A DNA stretch of 64,000 nucleotides, taken from NCBI RefSeq assembly GCF_001425705.1, contig NZ_LMDC01000012.1:1024772-1088771 (forward strand). Reading direction: 5' to 3'. Below the pieces are notes generated by a model, which had not been told where the DNA came from, ran no database searches, and was given only the letters and a program-made list of their open reading frames with translations. The stretch comes from Pelomonas sp. Root1217. Lineage in GTDB: Bacteria > Pseudomonadota > Gammaproteobacteria > Burkholderiales > Burkholderiaceae_C. This document shows, one piece after another, positions 50,908 through 56,816 of this stretch; the first letter of the stretch is position 1; every line of letters begins with the position of its first letter. Position numbers and translations under genes: made by a program.

Positions 50908-51597
50908 TTACCTTAAACAAACGGGCGGCCTAGGGGGGAGTGGGAGGGGATCGCCGCGCAGGCCTGGCAATTTGTCAACGATGCAACCGACTCCCCAAGC
51001 CTGATTTCCAGAACTATTGACACCCTGAAAATCAGACATAATGTTCAAACTGCCCGTTTTCGAATCACTTGCCCCCAACGCATGCAGCAACTCGTGAACC
51101 ACTGAACGATACATCGCATCGTTATATCCAGGCATTTGCGGGTTGAAGCAGAGGCTAATTGCCTCTTTGCTACATCCATCTTGGCCCAAGAAAACTTTGA
51201 CTTCGGCAGAATCCAGAAATCCATTTACTGGCGGACTGCTCTCAATAACTGCCGTTCGGTTATTGGTTGGGGATTTTGTATTCGGAAATGATATATTTAT
51301 ATTTGGACGATCTATATCATACTCCGTTACTAACTGGAAGTTTATGCCAGCGACCTGGCCGGTCAGCAAAGAGATAGCGCGGGTGACTGCATCCTTCACA
51401 TCGGCACCCACGACGTCATTTCCATTTGCATCTTTTGTGTTGGGTTTAATGACAATATCCACCGTAGCGTTGGCCTTAATTTTAGGTACGCCTGCGTTTA
51501 AACCGACGCCATCACATTCGGTCGCGCTAGCGCTGCCAATCGAGAAACCCGCTGACACGATCAGTATGGCGCTTTTAATAAGCGTCTGGCCGCTCAT
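50908..51597 (-). CDS. secreted metzincin-like zinc protease
   Basis: A 229-residue protein with a signal peptide (LIKSAILIVSAGFSIGSASA). The zinc signature HELLHALGASD spans residues 168-178: His168, Glu169, His172 and Asp178 in the place of the third His, as in snapalysin-type metzincins. A Met-turn candidate follows at NIMSD (Met187). Two cysteine pairs (GCSKEAISLC and GCIVDKLPGL with Cys28) may form disulfides. Start and previous stop overlap as ATGA with secreted paralogue C, so the two are translationally coupled. The protease substrate is unknown. A longer frame upstream overlaps the paralogue and is not coding. Confidence 0.75.
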   Translation of the reverse strand: MSGQTLIKSAILIVSAGFSIGSASATECDGVGLNAGVPKIKANATVDIVIKPNTKDANGNDVVGADVKDAVTRAISLLTGQVAGINFQLVTEYDIDRPNINISFPNTKSPTNNRTAVIESSPPVNGFLDSAEVKVFLGQDGCSKEAISLCFNPQMPGYNDAMYRSVVHELLHALGASDSKTGSLNIMSDFQGVNSSGNQAWGVGCIVDKLPGLRGDPLPLPPRPPVCLR

Positions 51598-52298
51598 TTG
51601 CACCCCTCCTGTTCCAGGGACTCCTGAACCATGGCCTTCGCACGCGTTACAGTCGTGCCGGACTCGAACGGCGACCAACCAGGGGCGGCGGGATAGATAG
51701 TCTCGTTTGAAATCTCGAGAAGATACGGAGTACCGGCAAAGATCCTCCTGTTCTTGTCGGTAGCAGAGTGCATGATCATCAGATAGTGGCGACCCTTCAC
51801 GTAGGCTGCCTGGGGATTACCTAGACGAATGATTTCCCCCTTGTATTGGACCTCTCCACCTTGAACTAGTAGCTCGAAGGATTGCACTTTCGACGCGGGC
51901 TGCACGCTCCAACTATCAACAAGTTTGAAATGCAGCTTCGTAAAAATACCAATCTCGTCTTTCCCGATGAATGATTTTGAATTCTGAAGCTCGGCTATGC
52001 CAAATACAGCATAACGACAAGCGAAGCGTTGCAACGCTTCCAGGGTAGGATCCATTTCACCCGATACCGGAAGTGCCTCCGGAAATGAAAAATATGTAGA
52101 TCCAAGAACGCCATCGGGATGCTTGCTGTCCCGCAGCTTGTCAAGCTTTAGGCTCTGCCTCATTCTTTTCGATTCGGGGAGCAACGACGCTGCTATGCTT
52201 TGGTCGCCATCATCGATGGTTAAGGCCTCATCGGCCGCTATAACGGAGGCGGCTGCCATCATCAACAGCGCGGCGATTAACGATCTTTTCTGAAACAT
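51594..52298 (-). CDS. secreted family protein, paralogue C
   Basis: A 234-residue protein starting MFQKRSLIAALLMMAAASVIAADE. It is nearly parallel to paralogue A through the whole length: KHPDGVLGSTYFS, FACRYAVFGIAELQNSKSFIGKDEIGIFTKLHFKLVDSW, GGEVQYKGEIIRLGNPQAAYVKGRHYLMIMHSATDKN and LEQEGCK. Unlike A and B it is coupled to a downstream gene, the metzincin-like protease. This pairing suggests a functional link, such as inhibitor and protease or a secretion partner, which is not proven. Confidence 0.72.
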   Translation of the reverse strand: MFQKRSLIAALLMMAAASVIAADEALTIDDGDQSIAASLLPESKRMRQSLKLDKLRDSKHPDGVLGSTYFSFPEALPVSGEMDPTLEALQRFACRYAVFGIAELQNSKSFIGKDEIGIFTKLHFKLVDSWSVQPASKVQSFELLVQGGEVQYKGEIIRLGNPQAAYVKGRHYLMIMHSATDKNRRIFAGTPYLLEISNETIYPAAPGWSPFESGTTVTRAKAMVQESLEQEGCK

Positions 52299-52418
52299 AG
52301 TTCAATCCATCTCTTGGTGATGATGTCGGCCGCACCGCCTTCAGCTGAACAGCGGCGCGGTCAAACAGGTGAGAAATGTTTAGCGGAGCACAGGGGCTTC
52401 AGCCTCTGCCGGCTACTC
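52299..52418 (-). repeat. shared upstream region, copy 3
   Basis: About 120 bp homologous to copies 1 and 2, ending in GCCTCTGCC-GCTACTC like copy 2. Its far end overlaps the stop codon of the next gene upstream, showing that a unit of gene plus promoter was inserted or duplicated here. Confidence 0.6.
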
Positions 52419-53144
52419 GACGGCGGCATCAAGCTCGGGTTCTGGTATTTCGCCGGCAATCTTGCAGAACCACTTGGCCCCGGCGGCCGGAATACAGTCG
52501 TCATACGGCTTCGGCGCCGGGCACATCCAGCCGCTGATCTGCCATTTGCATCCCTCCTCGGGTGGATCACCAGGAGTGCGCGGGTCATAGACAGTCATGC
52601 GTCCGGTGTATGGCGCGTCAACATGCGTAAGCGCCTCGATCATGCCCTGCAGTTTGACCACCGCAGGGACATATTGCCGGTTGATTTCATTCTCGGCGTT
52701 GATCAGTAACGCATGCCCGGCGGCTGCGGCGCCTCTACCCACCACGGCAATACGAGTTTTTCCCGACAGGGAATACTTCATGCGCAGGTCAGCATACGCG
52801 GCCGGGAATGGCTCGGAGTTAATTTTGGTGCAGGCGACCCTCGGAGAGTTGACGACAACGGCGCACACAAAAATCTCATATTTCGACCGCGCCACCCAAC
52901 TGGCACGCGCATCCTTGATAATCGGTGCCGGGTAAATGCCCTCCACATTGCCGATGTATTTTGGCATCTCGACTGTGAAGCAAAGGCCCTCTGGGTCATC
53001 GCAGATGGCAGCCAGCTGCCCGCCTTGCCACTTCATTTTCGGCGTTGAGGTTTCAGCTGCATAAACGTTGCTGACGCCAGCAAATAAGATAAAGGGCGCC
53101 GCCAAAGTTCGGATTGCCATTTTAAATTGACTGATTTGCCACAT
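52413..53144 (-). CDS. secreted hypothetical protein (243 aa)
   Basis: A signal peptide (MAIRTLAAPFILFAGVSNVYAA) lies after an alternative eight-residue N-terminal extension. The mature part has cysteine pairs (ICDDPEGLCF, FVCAVVVNSPRVAC) and a C-terminal cluster (EGCKWQISGWMCPAPKPYDDCIPAAGAKWFCK), so a disulfide-rich exported protein is likely. No family is recognised. The stop codon falls inside shared upstream region copy 3. Start uncertain between 53144 and 53120. Confidence 0.62.
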   Translation of the reverse strand: MWQISQFKMAIRTLAAPFILFAGVSNVYAAETSTPKMKWQGGQLAAICDDPEGLCFTVEMPKYIGNVEGIYPAPIIKDARASWVARSKYEIFVCAVVVNSPRVACTKINSEPFPAAYADLRMKYSLSGKTRIAVVGRGAAAAGHALLINAENEINRQYVPAVVKLQGMIEALTHVDAPYTGRMTVYDPRTPGDPPEEGCKWQISGWMCPAPKPYDDCIPAAGAKWFCKIAGEIPEPELDAAVE

Positions 53145-53288
53145 TGATCTAGTCCGGTAGTGAAATTATCGAGATCGACATTGGAATTCGGCTTCCAGCG
53201 ATACCCTTGCATGAAAAGGGCTGGTGGCTCACATACCCGCGTGCAGAGACGATGGGTGGACAGTGGCAAGCCAAACTAGTAATGCGCC

Positions 53289-53807
53289 TTAGAGGAGACG
53301 TTCTACTCGGGCGGCAATGGTGCTTGCACTCGTTATGGTCGCCCAGGCGCCATGCGAATCAAGTCTTTGTGAAGCCGTATCGGGCAGACTCATACCCGGC
53401 CGAGGCAAATTGTCAGTCTGGTTGGCAAACGTGGGCAGCGACATTGAATTAAAGCCGCAAGACCCGCCACCGCCACCGCCTCCACCACCGCCCCCTCCTG
53501 AACAATGGCTTGTGCAACCTGCCATAGCGGAACTAGCGGCAGTTTCACCCGCTTGGGAAGCCGCACTCGCCATACTGGCGAGGCAACCAGCTTCGGCACC
53601 CGAGTATTGGGCGTATTGGGAACAGACGCTATACGCCTGTGCCATGATGCTATTTATGGTCTCCTGCCTAACTGAATTTGCGAGGCTGGCGCACGCGTCC
53701 AGACAGCCTTGGTCTTGAGCGTGGGCAACAGTGGAAGATGCCATCATGAGCGTCAGTACAAGCGCAGAGACGGCAGAATTTTGGATAGTTTTACGAAAAA
53801 TTTTCAC
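53289..53807 (-). CDS. secreted Cys- and Gly-rich protein with poly-Gly tract
   Basis: A 172-residue protein with a GTG start and signal peptide (SAVSALVLTLMMASSTVAHAQ). A helical, cysteine-containing part follows (GCLDACASLANSV, YSVCSQYAQYSGAEAGCLASMASAASQAG, GCTSHC), then 12 consecutive glycines and a final C-containing segment, with a C-terminal region rich in Ser, Ala and Thr. The glycine codons form a GGT/GGC-type repeat that could change length in frame. It is not similar to the neighbouring secreted family. Function unknown. Confidence 0.62.
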   Translation of the reverse strand: MKIFRKTIQNSAVSALVLTLMMASSTVAHAQDQGCLDACASLANSVRQETINSIMAQAYSVCSQYAQYSGAEAGCLASMASAASQAGETAASSAMAGCTSHCSGGGGGGGGGGGGSCGFNSMSLPTFANQTDNLPRPGMSLPDTASQRLDSHGAWATITSASTIAARVERLL

Positions 53808-54250
53808 AAAGGTGGTCCTGATAAAAATTAAAGGAAGGTCACTAGCTCAAAATTCGACGCGCGGGAGGCGAGTCACTTTTGGGAACGCTTAAATGCCTGA
53901 ATATTCGATGAATCTCTCCGTTTTCCGGAATTGCCCCTAGGGTCGGCCAGCGGGCAGCGTGCGATCCATAGCCCCAATTGGGCGCACGTGAGGCGATTGG
54001 TCATGCCACATTGGGTGCTTGAGGCGCGTGGTCATGCCACTTTACCGATTCAGTGCAGTTGTGGGCTTAGGGCTAACGATTTGTGAATATTGCCCAACAG
54101 GGTCAGACCGGCAGGCGGAGTGCGGGTCAGGGGCGCAGTTCGGGGCATCGGAGTCGAAGGACTTCTTGCGCCACCCTGCCTGCACCTCGGCGGCCGTGAC
54201 CTGCCGCAGCGCCGACACGGACTTGCTTGCCGAGGCTGTCGATCGGCAGG
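53808..54250. other. non-coding stretch at right end of island
   Basis: No supported gene. The AT-rich bases just after 53807 include TAATTTTTATC on the minus strand, a possible -10 region for the poly-Gly gene. Two imperfect ~25-bp direct repeats lie at 53990-54044. The remainder is GC-rich and leads into the aceK fragment. Confidence 0.5.
53990..54044. repeat. two imperfect direct repeats
   Basis: GAGGCGATTGGTCATGCCAC at 53990 and GAGGCGCGTGGTCATGCCAC at 54021 are related 20-mers 31 bp apart. They sit at the transition from low-GC to high-GC sequence. Their role is unknown. Confidence 0.55.
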
Positions 54251-54406
54251 CCCGAGCAGTTGGAGGGCGTCGTCGTCGAGTACGGCAACGCGATCACGGA
54301 CCTGGTGGCTGCCAACATCTTTCCCGGCGACATGCTGTGGAAGAACTTCGGCATCACTCGTGAGGACCGCCGCCACGGCAAGGTCGTGCTTTACGCCGCT
54401 GCCTGA
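54251..54406 (+). pseudogene. aceK: internal fragment of aceK
   Basis: The reading frame [20 protein letters not shown], then [17 protein letters not shown] and HGKVVLY, matches aceK residues about 442-485. A three-residue insertion (EDR) precedes HGKVV. Similarity ends before the DYDEIEY segment, and a stop follows five codons later. No start codon or upstream part is present. It differs at many third positions from the intact aceK, so it is either an old copy or came from a related species. Confidence 0.8.
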
Positions 54407-54492
54407 GCCGAAGCGGCTCCGTCCGACAGGCGCGGCCCCCTCGCCAACCAACAATGGCGCAGCCGCAACTCGTGGCCGCTGGGAGCCCCTGC

Positions 54493-55077
54493 ATGATCTT
54501 CGACGCCATCCGCGAAAGCCACGACCTGCAACGCGATCTGTGCCGCAAGCTCACCGCGTCGCGCGGCGACACGGCCGCGCGCCAGTTGCTGTTCCTGCAG
54601 TTGAAGGTCGAGCTGATGGCACACGCGGCGGCCGAAGAGCGCTTCCTCTACGTGCCGCTGCTGATGGAGGATGGAGGCCTTGATGCCTCGCGGCATGCGC
54701 TGCATGAGCACCACCAGGTGGACGAACTGCTCGAAGACCTGTCCGTGCGCGACAAGCAACAGGACGGCTGGATCGCAACCGCCAAGCAGCTCAGTTTCAA
54801 GGTGCGCCACCACCTGAAGGAGGAGGAATCGAAGTTCTTCCACGTCGCCGGCCGCCTGCTGTCAGACACGAAGAAGCAGCAACTCGCCGGCAAGTACACA
54901 CGCGAGATCGTGCGCATGCGCAAGCATTACGCCGCCGAGTACCAGACCGTGGCGGTGTCAGCAGCGACTGGCTTGGTCAAGCCCGCCAAGCCCGCTGCCG
55001 ACAAGCCGGCGACGCACGGCAACGCCAGCGCCGGCGCCCAGCTGCGCGGCAAGAGCAAGCCGCGGCGCACGCGCTGA
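54493..55077 (+). CDS. hemerythrin domain protein
   Basis: A 194-residue protein with the HHE cation-binding four-helix pattern: RESHDLQRDLCRKL, LMAHAAAEERFLYVPLL, ALHEHHQVDELLEDL and VRHHLKEEESKFFHVAG. The His and Glu residues are placed to hold a di-iron site. Roles include oxygen or nitric oxide sensing and iron handling. The C-terminal ~40 residues are Lys/Ala/Pro-rich and basic (KPAKPAADKPATHG then KSKPRRTR). GGGAG lies eight bases before the chosen ATG. It is the first intact gene after the island. Confidence 0.85.
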   Translation: MIFDAIRESHDLQRDLCRKLTASRGDTAARQLLFLQLKVELMAHAAAEERFLYVPLLMEDGGLDASRHALHEHHQVDELLEDLSVRDKQQDGWIATAKQLSFKVRHHLKEEESKFFHVAGRLLSDTKKQQLAGKYTREIVRMRKHYAAEYQTVAVSAATGLVKPAKPAADKPATHGNASAGAQLRGKSKPRRTR

Positions 55078-55128
55078 TGTGAACGCCCCTCGTCCGGTCT
55101 CGCCACGCTGAACGCGGGCAAGCCCAGT

Positions 55129-55146
55129 CGGTCCCCCGCGGGGACG
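55129..55146. repeat. GC-rich palindrome, copy 2
   Basis: The same 18-mer as at 20282-20299, in reverse orientation, located about 50 bp after the hemerythrin stop. Two identical copies 35 kb apart in intergenic DNA suggest a dispersed palindromic element, possibly used as a terminator. Confidence 0.5.
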
Positions 55147-55246
55147 CGGCCGCTCACGGCATCGAGCCGCGAGCGGGCTCAGGCGGGCCGGCTTGGGGCG
55201 GCCCGGCGCTGGGCCCGAAGTACGAACGCGGAGTCGCCGCGGTGCT

Positions 55247-55615
55247 TCAGCCCTGCGTCGGCCTGAACACCCGCACCCGGTGGCCGTCCGGGTCCGCCGT
55301 CACGGCCGTGTAGCCGAAATCCAGTGCCGTCGGCGCCTGCAGCACCGGCCAGCCAGAGGCCTTCCAGGCGGCGACGGCGGCGTTGACTTCGTTGTCGGTG
55401 GCGACCGTGATGCCGATCTCGGCACCGCCGCCGCGCTGGCCGCTGCCCGGCTGCACGTCATGCGCGGCCCAGAGGCCGAGCATGGTCTTGTCATTGAGCA
55501 TGAACATCGCGAAGTTGGGGCTCTGCTCGACGGGTTCGCGGCCCAGCAGCGAGCGGTAGAAGAGCACGCTCTCGGCGGGGCTGTGCACGTAGAGGATGAG
55601 GCAGTCGGGTTGCAT
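55247..55615 (-). CDS. VOC family protein
   Basis: A 122-residue protein with the paired beta-alpha-beta-beta-beta layout of the vicinal oxygen chelate (glyoxalase/bleomycin resistance) superfamily: LILYVHSPAESVLFYRSLLGREPVEQSPNFAMFML and EIGITVATDNEVNAAVAAWKASGW...TAVTADPDGHRVRVF. The His and Glu of a metal site are not all evident, so it may be a binding protein rather than an enzyme. Substrate unknown. Confidence 0.85.
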   Translation of the reverse strand: MQPDCLILYVHSPAESVLFYRSLLGREPVEQSPNFAMFMLNDKTMLGLWAAHDVQPGSGQRGGGAEIGITVATDNEVNAAVAAWKASGWPVLQAPTALDFGYTAVTADPDGHRVRVFRPTQG

Positions 55616-55802
55616 GGCGGTCTCCGCTAGGTAGTGAATGAAGCCATCGTCGGCGCCGGTCGTGTCACCGGTTGTCAGCAGGCCCGGCGGCTATCCCGGC
55701 GGTAGTTTTCACATCGCGCTTGTGATCCCTGGCGGGGCGCACTTGCGTCCTTGATGACAGGCCCGGCGTGTTGCCGTGCCCCACCTCTATCGGAGAACCA
55801 TC

Positions 55803-56426
55803 ATGGCCGCATTGCCCGTCACCATCGCCCTGAAGAGCATCAAGTGCAAGATCGAGACCGACGAGGTCGGCTCGGACGAGCCCTATGTGCTCGTCACCGC
55901 CGTCGACCTGACCAACCCGATCCTGCCCAACGCCGAAGTCACGCTCTACGGCCCGTGGGGCGACGTCGACGAGGGCGAATCCCGCAGCACCCAGCCGCTG
56001 CAGCCGGGCATCAACCCGAGCGACATGCCCTTCATCATCTGGCGCCGCAATGCCTGGGGCCCGTCGGGCCAGGCCAAGGCCATCGCCAACCCGGCCAATG
56101 CCGTCATCCTCGTGTCGATGATGGAGCATGACGATGGCAAGCCCGGCACGGCGCGCGAACTGACCAAGGGCGCCGTCGTCAGCTCGCTGGCGGCCTCTGC
56201 CGGCATGACGCGGGCTCAGCGCGTGAGCAAGCTGAAGGCCGACATCCACGGCGCGCTCGGCATTCCCACCGGCTTCCCCAACTTCGACGACCGCGTCGGC
56301 ACGACCCAGGAGTTCGTGCTCAGCACCAACCTGCTAGACGTGGCGGCCGGCCCCAAGAGCAAGACGCTGACCATCGTGGGTGATGGCGGCAAGTACGAGG
56401 TCACCCTCGTGGTGACCAAGGGCTGA
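55803..56426 (+). CDS. hypothetical protein (207 aa)
   Basis: No recognised family. It starts MAALPVTIALKSIKCKIETDEVGSDEPYVLVTAVDL, a beta-rich pattern with an acidic DEVGSDEPY loop, followed by a middle with IIWRRNAWGPSGQAKAIANPANAVILVSMMEHDD. The C-terminus (SKTLTIVGDGGKYEVTLVVTKG) forms a likely beta-hairpin. There is no signal peptide. GGAG lies eight bases before the ATG. Tandem hairpins follow the stop, so it appears to be a single-gene transcript. Confidence 0.7.
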   Translation: MAALPVTIALKSIKCKIETDEVGSDEPYVLVTAVDLTNPILPNAEVTLYGPWGDVDEGESRSTQPLQPGINPSDMPFIIWRRNAWGPSGQAKAIANPANAVILVSMMEHDDGKPGTARELTKGAVVSSLAASAGMTRAQRVSKLKADIHGALGIPTGFPNFDDRVGTTQEFVLSTNLLDVAAGPKSKTLTIVGDGGKYEVTLVVTKG

Positions 56427-56437
56427 GACCCGACCGA

Positions 56438-56489
56438 GCACAGGGCCTGCGCCCTGTGCGACGCGGGCCTGCCGTACAAGGCGGCAGGC
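56438..56489 (+). terminator. two tandem hairpins
   Basis: GCACAGGGC/GCCCTGTGC with a CTGC loop (56438-56459) is followed by GCCTGCCG/CGGCAGGC (56467-56489). Both are perfect. No long T run follows. They lie between two convergent genes and probably end both transcripts. Confidence 0.55.
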
Positions 56490-56507
56490 ATATCGGCCCA
56501 CTGCTTG

Positions 56508-56804
56508 TTAACCGCCCGCCTTGACTGGCGCCTTCACCGCCGGGCAGGCGGTGTTGGCCGGGTCGGGACACTTCGGCAGCTTGGGTTTGACCTGGGTACC
56601 GGTATTGCTGCCATTGGTTGCGGCGCCACCACCGCTGCCACCGGCGACGGGCGCAGCGCCGCCGGGCGGGGTGGCAGCCTTCACCGCCGGTGAGCTGGCG
56701 GCCTTGGCCGCCGGGGTGCCCGTGGCCGGTGCCGCATCAGCGGCGTGCGCCGCGAGCGCGGCGCCCAGGCAGGCCGTGGCCAGTATCAATTCGAGAAGTT
56801 TCAT
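56508..56804 (-). CDS. small secreted Ala/Pro/Gly-rich protein
   Basis: A 98-residue protein with a signal peptide (LLELILATACLGAALAAHA). The mature part is low complexity (Ala, Pro, Gly, Lys) and ends with CPDPANTACPAVKAP, a possible disulfide loop. It follows the Ser/Thr kinase gene by 12 bases on the same strand, so it may belong to the sigma-kinase operon. Function unknown. Confidence 0.62.
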   Translation of the reverse strand: MKLLELILATACLGAALAAHAADAAPATGTPAAKAASSPAVKAATPPGGAAPVAGGSGGGAATNGSNTGTQVKPKLPKCPDPANTACPAVKAPVKAGG

Positions 56805-56816
56805 CGCAGTCCTCCG

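Larger units (their letters stand above)
46274..54406. other. accessory island bounded by aceK and aceK remnants
   Basis: Base composition is visibly lower in G+C than the flanks. It holds nine minus-strand genes, nearly all with signal peptides, and no core metabolic gene. The left end is the intact aceK, a 3' aceK fragment sits in the middle, and an internal aceK fragment sits at the right end. No integrase, transposase, tRNA or terminal repeat was seen. The limits are set by the aceK similarity and are approximate. Confidence 0.7.

Noticed and set aside
54019-54363. Plus-strand frame over the right end of the island
   Set aside because: It reads the aceK fragment in the wrong frame; the aceK frame itself is recognisable at 54251-54406.
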